Notes: generated by a model from the letters alone, not told the origin. Numbered from the stretch's first letter, positions 27,741 to 37,293 are shown. The stretch: DNA of 64,000 nt from Arthrobacter sp. KBS0703 (GCF_002008315.2 NZ_MVDG02000001.1:1860001-1924000); one strand, 5' to 3'. A program made the numbers and translations.

Positions 27741-28121
27741 GGGAATTACGGCTACGGGCTTCGCAGGCTGTGTCACGTTGATGGCATGGTTCTAAAGCTA
27801 GCGACGGAGCTCATCATTCCTGAGCGCAAGCTCGGCTGGCTCTTTTTCCTAGGAGCCCAGGCCCCGGCCGGCGATCCTCTGTTCCGAAGGCTTGAGCTAT
27901 GGGAGAGACTTCAGCTGTCACTGGGAATTCGCTGCCCAAACGCCGATAAGAGCGCATATGTTCTCTCGAACCCGGCGAATCGCATCCGGTGCGAATTCGA
28001 CGGACTTCGACCTCTCCCCTCTCGGTGAACCGTAGGCCCGGGATTTCGTTCGAATGGCCGGGTCTGAGCATTGGGTGTATGAAGGCGGTAAGGCCCAGGG
28101 ACGCTCAGGGCGGAATCTGCA
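27741..28121. other. No supportable gene
   Basis: A plus-strand frame from 27786 (80 aa) is open but has no ribosome site or family resemblance. Confidence 0.35.
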
Positions 28122-28604
28122 ATGACCAGTGACAGGGATCGGGATGCTTCAAGGCGTCCGCGGCAAGCCCGGCCACGTGACGCTCTGGGGCGGCCGCTGC
28201 CGTACGGAAGCGCTGGCGTCGAGCCGGTCTCGGAGGAACCGCTGCCGGCGGCGCAGACATTGGTCTCGGCCCGGAGTCTAGTGGAAGCTGGCCGGCCCTT
28301 CGCCGCCCATGAGGTACTCGAGGCCCGCTGGAAAGCTGGACCGGCCGAAGAACGCAACCTTTGGCAAGGACTCGCCCAAATCTGTGTCGGACTCACCCAC
28401 GCCGCCCGGGGGAACAGCGTTGGAGCGCTCCGGCTCTTCGAACGAGGTGCGGCCCGACTCGAGGAGTACGGTTCCGGCGAAGGGCCGACCTACGGGCTCG
28501 ACTTGCCCGCCGTCGTGAGTTGCGCACGCGATCGGATGCGCACCGGCAGCCGAGCTGGCGACCAGCATCCCTCGCGAACAGCCGGCGGAGACACTATGAA
28601 ATGA
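28122..28604 (+). CDS. DUF309 domain-containing protein
   Basis: 160 aa. The core (~45-125) carries the DUF309 signature: RSLVEAGRPFAAHEVLEARWKAG, EERNLWQGLAQICVGLTHAARGN then SVGALRLFERGAARLEEY, with the conserved H-E of AAHEVLE and the WQGLAQ helix. The N-terminal 35 residues are basic and probably disordered. DUF309 proteins form small helical bundles with possible metal binding; role unknown. No clear operon partner. Confidence 0.85.
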   Translation: MTSDRDRDASRRPRQARPRDALGRPLPYGSAGVEPVSEEPLPAAQTLVSARSLVEAGRPFAAHEVLEARWKAGPAEERNLWQGLAQICVGLTHAARGNSVGALRLFERGAARLEEYGSGEGPTYGLDLPAVVSCARDRMRTGSRAGDQHPSRTAGGDTMK

Positions 28605-28943
28605 ATGCACTGTTCCAAAGGACAGCGAGCGTTGAACTGTCCTGAGACGTTCCGGTTCTGTATCCAACGGCACTTACCAGCAGCGCAAAGGCGGATCGAA
28701 GCAATCATTCAGTTCTGCGGGGTTTGAGCCGCCTGCGGTTTCAAAGGGTGCTGCGGGTCCAGGCACACCGATCTAATTTGACACAGCCGCCGGGTTGATC
28801 GGGAACAGGTTGCTGTTAGTCCCTGCCGCTGCAATGAACTGGTGGCGGCCTGGCATGGATACCCAATAGTGACGGCCCTGTAACACGGAGTACACACGCC
28901 GTTCGTAGCCTTGCAGTAGGAATTTTCCCAGTAGGACATGTGC
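28605..28943. other. No supportable gene
   Basis: Intergenic region upstream of the C26 amidotransferase; a weak AGGA at ~28934 is the ribosome site of that gene. Confidence 0.4.
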
Positions 28944-29745
28944 ATGAATGCCGCAGACACCGCAATCAAGCCGATCATTGGCCTGACCACATATCTTGAG
29001 CAGGCCGGCACCGACGGCTGCGGCAACGTTCGCGCCGCATTCCTCCCCGAAAAATGCCTCACTCCCCTCCTTGACGCCGGAGCAGTTCCGATCCTTCTCC
29101 CGCCCCAGCTCACGACCGGGAACATGATCGAGCACCTGGTCAGCAGGCTGGACGGGCTGGTCATTCCCGGTGGCTGGGACGTCGATCCAACCCGATACGG
29201 TCAGGAGCCGCATCCGGAAACGGACTCTCCCCGGCCGGAACGCGACGAGTGGGAAGCCGCCCTGATCCTCGAAGCGATCCGCCAGGATGTCCCTCTTCTC
29301 TGCATCTGCAGGCGTGAACAGCTGCTCAACGTCACGCTCGGCGGGACCCTGCACCAGCACCTGCCCGACGTCCTGGGAACCGGGCATTACCAGCTGGGTG
29401 GCCACCAGTTCAATGCCATCCGTGTCGACATTCGGCCCGACTCCCGGCTTGGCCGTCTCCTTGGGGCCGACGCACTGGAAGCCGTTCCCGTTTCGCACCA
29501 CCAGGCCGTGGACCGCCTTGGCGAAGCTCATCGCCACCGCTTGGAGTGAAGACCAGATAGTCGAAGCAATTGAGCATCCCGGCGCCGGCTTCTGCGTGGG
29601 GGTGCAATGGCACCCGGAACAGGTCGCGGAATAGAAAGCGCTGTTCCATGGCTTTGTGGAGGCGGCCAGCACCAAGATGCTGTCACGGCTTCGCCCGGCT
29701 GCTGTGGAGTCCCTGGAGTTCGCGCACGAAATGGCTGCCAGCTAA
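28944..29745 (+). pseudogene. Peptidase C26 / gamma-glutamyl-GABA hydrolase-like, frameshift and nonsense codon
   Basis: The frame encodes a class I glutamine amidotransferase fold: PIIGLTTYLEQAG, GAVPILLPPQL, LDGLVIPGGWDVDPTRYGQEP, RDEWEAALILEAIRQDVPLLCICRREQLLNVTLGG (nucleophile Cys in ICR; the usual GICRG is CICRR here), VPVSHHQAVDRLG. Near 29525 the frame shifts; the next frame gives LIATAWSEDQIVEAIEHPG and VGVQWHPEQ, supplying the catalytic His and Glu. A TAG at 29632-29634 then interrupts VAE/KALFHGFVEAAS. PuuD-like enzymes cleave gamma-glutamyl-GABA. Two lesions make it likely inactive. Confidence 0.85.
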
Positions 29746-30084
29746 CTCCTACGTGACGCCTTGAGCCATAGGGCGCGATGTACACCCACTTTTAACAAGT
29801 CCAGAGCATTTCTGATTATGTCAATCCTTCTTGGCCCCGGCTGGACGGACGTATCTGGCCCCACCCGTAGCCCCGAGGTTTGTTTCGCCCACGTGGCACG
29901 ATGGCGTCTTATAGGCAGTTCACGGGCACCACGTGAACGGGAGCAGACGAACCAGTAGTCACTGCTATCGGTGGGCTTCATCTTCGATAGAACGGGGCTA
30001 CAGGAACGTGCCAACCCCGCCTGTAGACATTCGGTTGGTAGATTGGGATCATCTCCAGAACCAGAGTTAATGAGGTGGCCAGTC
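29746..30084. other. No supportable gene
   Basis: No family features; upstream region of the next gene. Confidence 0.4.
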
Positions 30085-30474
30085 ATGACGACGGCGGGCA
30101 ATGGCGACCGAGGAAGCCTGCTGGCATTGCTTTCGGACAAGGAATTGTGGGAACCAAACGGTCGCGTCGGCGTGATCACCCAGGGTGAGTACACGAACCG
30201 GCTGATTCTTTTCTATCCGGAGCCAACGCCTGGTCAATGGGCGGAAGTCGTCAGCTCCTCATTGGAAGAAGGTCCCCTGGATTCCTATATCTTGGCGGAT
30301 GAGTATGCCGCGAACGTCCTCGGGGAGTATGGAGTTGTGTGGTTAGCCAGAAGCAACAACGAGGAGGCCGCGTTGGAACAGCGAGTTTTCGATTGGCGAC
30401 GGGGCTTTAGACCGGCACGGCGAACTCTGAAGCAGTTCATCAGAGAGCTTTTGGGACGACACCGTCCGGAGTAG
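30085..30474 (+). CDS. Protein of unknown function
   Basis: 129 aa from ATG 30085 (GAGG 9 bases upstream). The sequence looks protein-like and soluble: LLSDKELWEPNGRVGVITQG, NRLILFYPEPTPGQWAEVVS, GVVWLARSNNEEAALEQRVFDWRRG and a basic C-terminal helix. Its GC content is lower than the neighbouring core genes. No family recognised and no partner; together with the next gene it may be an acquired segment. Confidence 0.55.
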   Translation: MTTAGNGDRGSLLALLSDKELWEPNGRVGVITQGEYTNRLILFYPEPTPGQWAEVVSSSLEEGPLDSYILADEYAANVLGEYGVVWLARSNNEEAALEQRVFDWRRGFRPARRTLKQFIRELLGRHRPE

Positions 30475-30641
30475 TCGAGCGGCACTCGTTGAAGCCTCCG
30501 ATGGGATGGCAGACCTGATTTCGGAGCGGGCTTCACAGCCAACTATTGCCGATTTACGAGCTCCCTGGTTCGTTCCTTCTCGTTGCCCCGTACCTAGTAG
30601 TCTGCAAGGGCTGACGACGAGCAGTGGGAGATGGGGGTTTG

Positions 30642-31490
30642 ATGACGTCAGGAACGTTGATGCTCCGCCCCTTGTTCATCACGCGTATTGCCATGTTTGG
30701 CTTCACCCTGTGGCTTCTGGGCTTTCTGACGGTTGAAGCATGCACCCATTCTTCTGACGTTCGGGGTGAGCCCTCTTTCGGTTCACCGCTGGACGTCGCA
30801 GCATTCGCGGTGATTCCAGCTGTTTTCCTGTGGATGAGCTGGCGGCTCTGGCGGGCAGGCGTCGCGTTGACGGAATCCGAAGTCACGGTCAGAGGTTTCT
30901 TCCGTGACAGAACCGTTCCGCGCTCGGATGTCCTCGACATAACCATGCATTTCCTTGTGTGGCAGCGGACCGACGGAGACGTCCAGGTCACGCCGATAAC
31001 CGCCTTCTTGACTCCCGGGAGTGGGCTTGCCGGCTTTGTCGTTCGCCACCACGAGGACAGCCTGGAACTGTTGCGGAAAGAAATAACCGGCATCCCCACC
31101 CAGGAGTACGGTCTCATCAGCGGCGAAAACCCGCGCGGAGCCGAAGAGAACCGGCATTTCGACCCACCAACGTTTCGCCATCCCCGAGAGCGGCAAAAGC
31201 CACCGAAGCATGCCGGAACGAGGAAAGTCCTCAAAGATGCTCTGCCGGCAATTGTCATGCTCACAGGCAGCCTTCTCTGCACGGCGCTGGCATTGTGGTT
31301 GCTGATCGAACCTGCCTTATGGTTGGCCGGCGTTACTCAGACACCCGGAACGTTGCGATTGGTCTACAGCAGTGCGCCCTACTCACGGGATAGCGCTGTC
31401 GGTCTGCTGTTGCCGCACTCGCTTCTTGCTTCGCTCGCTTTGGGAGTGACGATCCGGTTGCTCTATCTGATTCTTCGACTCCGAAGGTGA
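30642..31490 (+). CDS. Membrane protein with a PH-like domain
   Basis: 282 aa from ATG 30642; an in-frame GTG at 30624 is also possible. Two N-terminal membrane helices (MFGFTLWLLGFLTVEA and DVAAFAVIPAVFLWMSWRLWRAG) are followed by a bacterial PH-like strand set (VALTESEVTVRGFFRDRTVPRSDVLDITM), a charged linker and two C-terminal helices (ALPAIVMLTGSLLCTALALWL and HSLLASLALGVTIRLLYLILR). It resembles bPH-type membrane proteins of actinobacteria. The stop lies 22 bases from the IS21 istB-like stop, so the IS may have inserted at its very end. Confidence 0.65.
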   Translation: MTSGTLMLRPLFITRIAMFGFTLWLLGFLTVEACTHSSDVRGEPSFGSPLDVAAFAVIPAVFLWMSWRLWRAGVALTESEVTVRGFFRDRTVPRSDVLDITMHFLVWQRTDGDVQVTPITAFLTPGSGLAGFVVRHHEDSLELLRKEITGIPTQEYGLISGENPRGAEENRHFDPPTFRHPRERQKPPKHAGTRKVLKDALPAIVMLTGSLLCTALALWLLIEPALWLAGVTQTPGTLRLVYSSAPYSRDSAVGLLLPHSLLASLALGVTIRLLYLILRLRR

Positions 31491-31512
31491 GCCTCACCGC
31501 GAAGCTGTCGCG

Positions 31513-32370
31513 CTAACGGTTGGCTGTGCGGTGGTTTGCCTGGTCGCCCTGCAAGCCTGCGGTTTGTTGGGCAATCGTGTGGGCGAGGCGGTAGGAGTCG
31601 GTGCCGGTTTCGATGATGGCGCCGTTGAAGGTCAGCCGGTCAACGATCGCCGCGCACAAGCGAGGATCCGTGAAGGTCTTGGTCCAGCCGGAGAACGACT
31701 CGTTCGAAGCTATCGCAATAGAATTTTTTTCTTCCCGTTCGGTCAGAACCTGGAAGAGGAGTTCGGCGCCGCGGCGGTCCAGTTCCATATAGCCCAGTTC
31801 ATCGATGCAAAGCAGGTCCACGCGGCCGTAGCGGGCGATGGTCTTGGCCAGGATTTTCTCGTCGGCGGCTTCCACGAGTTCGTTCACCAGGCGCGTGGCC
31901 AGGGTGTATTTGACCCGGTACCCCTTTTCCGCCGCTGCGGTGCCGAGGCCGATGAGCAGGTGGGATTTGCCGGTCCCGGAGTCGCCGATCAGGCAGAGTG
32001 GTGCGCCTTTGCGGATCCAGTCCCCGGTGGCGAGGGTGTGGATGGTGGCAGGGTTGATGTTCGGGTTCGCGTCGAAATCGAAATCTCCGAGCCATTTGTC
32101 TCGGGGAAAGTTCGCTGCTTTGACGCGGCGGATGGAGGAGCGCCGGTCCCGGTCATCGCACTCGGCCAGCAGCAGCTCGGCCAGGAAGCCCTGGTAGGAC
32201 AGTTGTTCCTTCCCGGCGACAGTCAGCGCTTCGTCCAGGACGGCCCGGACCGTGGGCAAGCGCAACCGGCGGCAGGCCTGATCCACGGCCGCGACCGCGG
32301 CCTGTTCTGTCAGTCCCCGCCGTCGGCGCAGGGTCGGTGTGATGGTGGTGGCCGCTGCGGTGGGGCTCAT
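31513..32370 (-). CDS. IstB-like ATP-binding transposition helper (IS21 family)
   Basis: 285 aa. AAA+ ATPase: Walker A GDSGTGKSHLLIGLG (~133-147), Walker B VDLLCIDELGYMELDRRGAELLFQVL, sensor-region SNESFSGWTKTFTDPRLCAAIVDRL, matching IstB/DnaC-like helpers that select target DNA for the IstA transposase. Its ATG overlaps the istA stop (ATGA). The N-terminal ~60 residues match the usual helical lead-in. It appears intact. Confidence 0.95.
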   Translation of the reverse strand: MSPTAAATTITPTLRRRRGLTEQAAVAAVDQACRRLRLPTVRAVLDEALTVAGKEQLSYQGFLAELLLAECDDRDRRSSIRRVKAANFPRDKWLGDFDFDANPNINPATIHTLATGDWIRKGAPLCLIGDSGTGKSHLLIGLGTAAAEKGYRVKYTLATRLVNELVEAADEKILAKTIARYGRVDLLCIDELGYMELDRRGAELLFQVLTEREEKNSIAIASNESFSGWTKTFTDPRLCAAIVDRLTFNGAIIETGTDSYRLAHTIAQQTAGLQGDQANHRTANR

Positions 32371-34043
32371 GAGATGTTCTCCTTCGACACTGTTCCTGCG
32401 GGGTGTTCGGCACGTTTGGCCAGCAGCTCGTCATAGGCATTGACCGACGGCAGCGGCCGGCTGTCCGGCGGGAGCCCGGCGATGACCGCCGCCGGGTCCA
32501 TGAGCCGGCGCTGGGTCAGGCTGACAACCCGTTGCGCATTCAATTCGTCTTGAGCACCGAGATGACGGTCCGAAACGGCCCCACCCTGGGAGGGCATCGT
32601 TGCGTGTCTGCGGGCTTCAACCGCGACGACGTCGGCAATGACAGCCCCCACTCCCAGCGCGGCGGTGATTCCTGCCTGGATGTCGACGGGGTCCATGGAT
32701 CGGTGGAGGAGCAGGACGTCGATGAGTTCACGGGTTCCGTCGGAGTCGCCGTTGACCCTGCGGGAGGCGGCCCAGAAGGCCTCATGGGCGCCGGTGAATG
32801 CCCCGGACTCCCGGGCCCGGGCCAGCGCAGTGGAACCGGGCAGCGCGCCGGGTTTGGTCTTGAGGACCTCGAGGTAGTGATCCAACTGGACCGACTGCCC
32901 GGACCGGGTGGCCACCCGCTGATGCCTGGCCACTACGGCATGGCCGTCGGACACCACGACCTCGGAGGCGCGCAAGGACACCCGGACTTTCCGTCCGATG
33001 AACCGGGCCGGGACGGAGTACTTCACCATCCGCACCGTAACCATGGAAGACCTGTCCACCCTGGGTGTCAGCACCAGGCCCGGATCGAACTCCTCCGCAG
33101 GCAGCGGCGCCAGGAACGGCTGCTCGGTCTCGAAGTCCTGCCCGATGGCGTGGATCCTGTCATTGATCCGCCGCCGATCGTCCAGTACCTCCCAGGTCCG
33201 GATCCGGTCGTTGAGCTCATCGAGGGACTCGACGACGGGCATGGGCGATAGCCGGTTGCGCCGGAACCAGCCCACCTCTCCTTCGACACCGCCCTTTTCG
33301 TGAGCGCCGGCGATGCCGGGCTGGCAATAAAAAGCATCAAAACCGTAGAAAGAACGGAACAACACCCACCGTTCGTTCTCCTGGCGCTGCCGGCCCTGCC
33401 CGAACACCACCGCGGTGACAGCGCTGGTGAGGTTGTCATAGCGGATATGCCTGACCGGCACGCCACCGATCTCGTTGAACGCTTCGATGTGGCCTTCCAG
33501 AAAAGCTTCCTGCGCCTGCGTCGGATAGATCCGGTGGATGGCCTTGCCCGAGTGGGAGAGCCGGAAGACGAACATGTGGCATTTGGTCTTCACGCCGTTC
33601 AGCACAACCCAGAGTTCCCCGAAATCCACCTCGGCCTCAGCGCCCGGGGCGTGTTCCTGCGGGACGAAAACCTCCACCCGGCGGCCAGCCTCCACATCGA
33701 TCTGGGCCCGACGGCCCCGGACGTAGTCGCGCACCGTCGAATACGAGAGTTCCTGCGCGCCGTGCTCTTCAATCAGCCTGGCCAGTATCCTCCTGGCGGT
33801 GTGGCGCTGTTTCCTCGGCGCCGTCGTATCCCCGGTCAGCATGGCATCGATCGCAGCCTTGAACGGCTCCAACCGCCACGACACCCCTTGCCTCGATTTG
33901 CGTCCCGGAGGGGTGGCCGATTCGAGAGCCTGCCGGACCGTCCTTCGATGGACGCCGTGCCTTGCCGCCAACGCACGAACAGATAAGCCCTCGACCCGGG
34001 CGTCCCGTCTGATCCGCGCGAACAAATCCACTCTCGACTCCAC
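32367..34043 (-). CDS. IstA-like DDE transposase (IS21 family)
   Basis: 558 aa if started at GTG 34043 (GGAGGG ~10 bases upstream); the frame is open to 34103. N-terminal HTH (RRDARVEGLSVRALAARHGVHRRTVRQAL), DDE catalytic core with VDFGELWV (first Asp), RYDNLTSAV (second Asp) and HEKGGVEGEVGWFRR (Glu), then a C-terminal beta-barrel/regulatory domain. It acts with the IstB-like ATPase. Appears intact. Confidence 0.9.
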   Translation of the reverse strand: MESRVDLFARIRRDARVEGLSVRALAARHGVHRRTVRQALESATPPGRKSRQGVSWRLEPFKAAIDAMLTGDTTAPRKQRHTARRILARLIEEHGAQELSYSTVRDYVRGRRAQIDVEAGRRVEVFVPQEHAPGAEAEVDFGELWVVLNGVKTKCHMFVFRLSHSGKAIHRIYPTQAQEAFLEGHIEAFNEIGGVPVRHIRYDNLTSAVTAVVFGQGRQRQENERWVLFRSFYGFDAFYCQPGIAGAHEKGGVEGEVGWFRRNRLSPMPVVESLDELNDRIRTWEVLDDRRRINDRIHAIGQDFETEQPFLAPLPAEEFDPGLVLTPRVDRSSMVTVRMVKYSVPARFIGRKVRVSLRASEVVVSDGHAVVARHQRVATRSGQSVQLDHYLEVLKTKPGALPGSTALARARESGAFTGAHEAFWAASRRVNGDSDGTRELIDVLLLHRSMDPVDIQAGITAALGVGAVIADVVAVEARRHATMPSQGGAVSDRHLGAQDELNAQRVVSLTQRRLMDPAAVIAGLPPDSRPLPSVNAYDELLAKRAEHPAGTVSKENIS

Positions 34044-34092
34044 CCTGACCCACCCTCCGACGCGTCCATCCACTGATGGATCCAACGTTGAA

Positions 34093-34157
34093 GGTGGGGC
34101 CACGAATAACCGTCACAAGTGCCCGGCGAGTCACGAAGTGGGGCCAGAAATAACCGT
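34093..34157. repeat. Tandem terminal repeats of the IS21 element
   Basis: Two ~20-bp direct repeats, 44 bp apart, differing at two positions (GTGGGGCCA[C]GAATAACCGT / GTGGGGCCAGAAATAACCGT). They lie upstream of the istA-type gene, where IS21 elements carry transposase-binding repeats. Confidence 0.7.
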
Positions 34158-34228
34158 CCTACCGGGGCCATCCAAACCTGTCACAGCCACATTTCAGCCG
34201 CGCTCCCCAAGACGGGGCTCGACTACCC

Positions 34229-34621
34229 GGAACCTGCGCCAGGAACCCTTCCGGTGCGCTGGTCCTGGCCAAGCTTGCGCACTACGTGCTTGACGAGCGG
34301 CCGGTCTCCGACGAAGAAGAGATGTTCTTGAGGCTGAAGGCCCCGCATGTCACCTTGGCTGACCATGCGGCGATTTACGTGATCGTCAACCAGGTCTTTC
34401 GTGCGTCCGGGGTGGAAGCTGTGAAGGTTGGAACGCGTTCCCTTCGCTACAACGCGGCGTCCAAGTTGTTGCGGGCGGGCACCGCGTTGCCGGCGATTTC
34501 GGCGATTCTCGGTCATGCCCATAGTGACTCGACCAATGTGTATCTGAGTGCGGATACCGAGCGGTTGCGCTCGTGTGTCCTTCCGCTGCCGGAAGGGGCA
34601 CAGCGCGATGAGCACGTATGA
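34229..34621 (+). pseudogene. Tyrosine recombinase A of the trio (C-terminal part only)
   Basis: The frame keeps the C-terminal catalytic region: VRSGVEAVKVG-like context, TRSLRYNAASKLLRAGTALPA (R of the HxxR-type box), ISAILGHAHSDSTNVYLSAD (LGH...Y, with the nucleophilic Tyr). The core-binding domain and box I are missing upstream, where IS21-related sequence begins. It ends 14 bases inside the next gene. Confidence 0.75.
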
Positions 34622-35568
34622 ATTCACCAGCGTGTTCGCCCGGGAATTGACGCGGTACCTTGCCTTCAAACAGGGCATGGGCTGCTACGGCGATTCGCGC
34701 ATCTGGTACCTGCGCAGCTTCGACACCTACCGCACGGAACACGAGGGGGCGTCTTTTGACCAGCAAGCCATCGAGGGTTGGGTCATCTTCAAGAAGTCGT
34801 CCCAGCCCGGGTCCAGCCCGTCCTGGATGTCATACATCAGGGATTTCGGCCGCTGGTTGCGGACCCACGGCAACGCGGAAGCGTATGTGCTTGCCGAATC
34901 CTGGAAGAGCGGATTCTTCCGCTCCCAGCCGTACTTGTTGAGCCGCGAAGAAATCTCGTTGTTCTTCCAATCCGCTACTGAACTGGAGACCACTTCGCCG
35001 TGGAAATGGCAGTCCGTCGCCTTTTTTGCGCTTGATGCACTCGTGCGGGCTTCGGACCTTCGAAACCCGCAGGCTGCAACCCCGGGATGTTGACCTCGAC
35101 AAAGGGGAAATCGATGTGCTGTGGTCCAAGGGCAACAGGAGCCGGCGCCTGCCAATCACCGGCCAGATCATCGATATCCTCGCCGACTGCGACCGGATAT
35201 CCCGCAAGAAGTTCGGGCAACAGCGTCCCGGGTTCTTCGTCTCCTCGACCGCAGCCCCGGTATCACCGGCATCGATCGGGGTCACGTTTAACCGGATCTG
35301 GGACCAAGCCGGGTTGCCGCGAGCAGCTGGTGGCAGACAGCCTCACCCCTACTCCTTCCGCCACCATTTCGCCTACGCCAACATCGAACGATGGATGGCC
35401 GAAGGCACCGACGTCAGTGCGATGCTGCCCTACCTCGCCCGCTACATGGGGCACGCATCGCTGGACAGCACCTTCTACTACATCCATACATCACCGGACT
35501 TCATGGATGGCTACGCAGCACTCACCCACGACGGTCCAGGCGTATTTCCCGAGGTGGGATTTGAATGA
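34608..35568 (+). pseudogene. Tyrosine recombinase B of the trio, single-base frameshift
   Basis: ATG 34608 begins MSTYEFTSVFARELTRYLAF with a SAM-like core-binding domain, then LLSREEISLFFQSATELE. At 35033-35035 an extra base breaks SVAFFAL; the other frame continues MHSCGLRTFETRRLQPRDVD (box I Arg), GNRSRRLPITGQI, HPYSFRHHFAYANIERWMAEG (H/R box), YMGHASLDSTFYYIHTS (catalytic Tyr) to TGA 35568. Intact length would be ~320 aa. Confidence 0.8.
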
Positions 35569-36605
35569 AACGCACAACGCACGAACCGACCCCTGATTTC
35601 TGGGGTTACGCACGGAACTACCTGCACGACTTCCTGCCCAACGTCAGGGAAATGGCGCCGCGCAGCATTGAGGCATACCGGATCAGTCTGGAGAGCTATG
35701 TCCATTACCTGGTCACGGAGAAGCAGGTCCGCCCCCAGAACATCGGTTTTGATCACTTCGACCGGCAATTCCTGAAGGACTGGTTGGTATGGATGCGGCA
35801 AGCCAAGGAATACCTGCCCGCAACCATCGGCCTGCGCCTGAGCGCCGTCAAGGCCTTCCTGAATTTCGCGTCCGCGGAAGACCTCACTCTGGTCGCTGTT
35901 TACCAGGCTGCCAAGAGCATCAAGGCACCGGCCACACCGCGCAAACCCATCGAATACCTCCAGGAGAACGAAACGGCAGCGATTCTCGCCGCCTACGACG
36001 GCAAGGACGTGAAGTCACGCCGGAACCGCATGCTGCTCATCCTGCTCTACGACAGCGGTGCGCGCGTCGGCGAGATCACCGCGCTAACCATTGACGACCT
36101 GGCACTGGCAAGACCGGCCCACCTGACCCTCACGGGAAAACGGGACAAGAGCCGCGTCGTCCCCCTGGGAGAAAAAGCCGTGGAACATCCAAAGGTCTAT
36201 CTCGACGAGTTCCTCCCGCAACGCACAACCCGGCCGGCGACGCGGCCCCTGTTCTATAGCTGGCACCGCGGGCAACCAACTGCCCTTTCCAGCGACACCG
36301 TCGCCGCGGTGCTCAAGAAAGCTGGGGACCTCGCCCGCGAACGGTGCCCTTCGATCCCGGGCAACCTCCACTGCCACATGCTGCGGAAGACCAAGGCCAT
36401 GGACCTCTACAAGCAAGGCATACCGTTACCGATCATCATGCAACTGCTAGGACACGAAAGCATGAGCACCACTTCCGTGTTCTATGCCTTCGCCACCCTC
36501 GACATGATGCGGACAGCAATGAATGCCGCCACCCCGGCAATCAGCGACATGAGCACCGAGGCGCTCAGTGACGACGAACTTCGGCTGCTCTACTCACTGA
36601 AGTAG
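35565..36605 (+). CDS. Tyrosine recombinase C of the trio
   Basis: 346 aa, overlapping recombinase B by 4 bases. N-terminal core-binding domain (SIEAYRISLESYVHYLVTEK, WMRQAKEYLPATIGLRLSAVKAFL), then the catalytic domain: LLYDSGARVGEITALTIDDL (Arg I), LTGKRDKSRVVPLG (Lys), LHCHMLRKTKAMDLYKQG (HxLR box), LLGHESMSTTSVFYAFATLD (LGH and the nucleophilic Tyr). All catalytic positions are visible, so it appears functional. In RIT elements the three recombinases act together on the element's ends. Confidence 0.9.
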   Translation: MKRTTHEPTPDFWGYARNYLHDFLPNVREMAPRSIEAYRISLESYVHYLVTEKQVRPQNIGFDHFDRQFLKDWLVWMRQAKEYLPATIGLRLSAVKAFLNFASAEDLTLVAVYQAAKSIKAPATPRKPIEYLQENETAAILAAYDGKDVKSRRNRMLLILLYDSGARVGEITALTIDDLALARPAHLTLTGKRDKSRVVPLGEKAVEHPKVYLDEFLPQRTTRPATRPLFYSWHRGQPTALSSDTVAAVLKKAGDLARERCPSIPGNLHCHMLRKTKAMDLYKQGIPLPIIMQLLGHESMSTTSVFYAFATLDMMRTAMNAATPAISDMSTEALSDDELRLLYSLK

Positions 36606-36612
36606 CACGAAA

Positions 36613-36721
36613 CGTTAAGCCGGGAAACAGGGCCGCGACCCAGGAATCACAAGGGCAAACTCCCCAACCTCGGCTTAACGATTACCTCGGCATAATCGGA
36701 ATTAAGCCGAATTCGGCTTAA
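36613..36721. repeat. Inverted repeats and 20-bp palindrome at the right end of the recombinase trio
   Basis: CGTTAAGCCG (36613-36622) is the exact complement of CGGCTTAACG (36671-36680). A perfect 20-bp palindrome, TTAAGCCGAA/TTCGGCTTAA, occupies 36702-36721 and contains the same GCTTAA core. Such clustered copies of one core are expected at recombination sites of tyrosine recombinases. The IS3 fragment begins right after it. Confidence 0.7.
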
Positions 36722-37073
36722 CTCCGATGCGGGCAGCCAGTACACCTCCATCCGTGACACCGACACACTGGCCTTGGAGGGCCTGCAGCCGTCCATTGGC
36801 AGCGTGGGTGATGCCTATGACAATGCCGCCGACGAGACCGTGATGGGGTTGTTCAAGAACGAAGCCGTCGCGAAGGATTCACCGTTCCGCAGCGGGGCGT
36901 TGAAAACCGAAAGCGACGTGATGGAGATCGTCTTCGAGTGGGTCCACTGGTACAACAACGAACGCCTGCATTCCGCCCTGTATCACCAGACGCCAGAGGA
37001 ATACCAGCAGACATATTATGATCTACAAACCGGCCCGTTACCCGACGACGCCGCCAACAAACAGGCGGCATGA
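36722..37073 (+). mobile_element. IS3-family transposase C-terminal fragment
   Basis: The frame reads SDAGSQYTSIRDTDTLALEG, SIGSVGDAYDNAADETVMGLFKNE, FEWVHWYNNERLHSALYHQTPEEYQ, the last third of an IS3 OrfB integrase with the second Asp (SDAGSQY) and the catalytic Glu context. The stop is at 37071-37073. The N-terminal two-thirds are missing; the fragment starts exactly where the palindromic end of the recombinase trio stops. Confidence 0.85.
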
Positions 37074-37215
37074 TTTTCGGGACGGTTCACCGGCACCAGA
37101 TGACGAATTCGTAGCGGTATCGACACGAATACGTCCCAGTCCGGTCCGGCTCTCGAAAAGCCGCTCCTGGGGGTCAGCCGCCAGGATGCCCGCGATAGCC
37201 GGACGCCAATGTCAG

Positions 37216-37257
37216 ATATATCGAACATTCCCGTATAGGCTTCGGATGTTTGAAATA
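37216..37257. promoter_or_regulatory. Extended dyad operator/promoter region of hipBA
   Basis: ATATCGAACATTCC (37218-37231) and GGATGTTTGAAATAT (37244-37258) form an imperfect long dyad in the AT-rich region upstream of hipB. A second pair, ATATATCGA (37216-37224) and TCGATATAT (37287-37295), brackets the promoter. HipB-type antitoxins autoregulate through such repeated half-sites. Confidence 0.5.
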
Positions 37258-37293
37258 TAGAACAAATGGTCGGTCTGGCATTATGATCGATAT

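Larger units (their letters stand above)
31505..34160 (-). mobile_element. IS21-family insertion sequence
   Basis: Contains istA- and istB-type genes overlapping by 4 bases. On the istA side, two copies of a ~20-bp direct repeat (GTGGGGCCACGAATAACCG near 34093-34113, GTGGGGCCAGAAATAACCG near 34137-34157) match the multiple terminal transposase-binding repeats of IS21 ends. I find no matching repeat beyond istB, so that end may be truncated or diverged. It interrupts the first gene of the recombinase trio downstream. Confidence 0.75.
34190..36721 (+). mobile_element. Recombinase-in-trio (RIT) element, left part interrupted
   Basis: Three consecutive tyrosine recombinase genes on one strand, each overlapping the next (14 and 4 bases), are the hallmark of RIT elements. 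The first is missing its N-terminal half, probably through the IS21 insertion; the second has a frameshift; the third is intact. The right end carries inverted repeats and a 20-bp palindrome (36613-36721) just before an IS3 transposase fragment, which the element probably entered. Confidence 0.7.

Noticed and set aside
27786..28028. 80-aa plus-strand frame after the SCO1664 gene
   Set aside because: No ribosome site, no family resemblance and inconsistent codon bias.
28773..29675. 300-aa minus-strand frame opposite the C26 enzyme
   Set aside because: Antisense shadow; the plus strand carries clear amidotransferase motifs.
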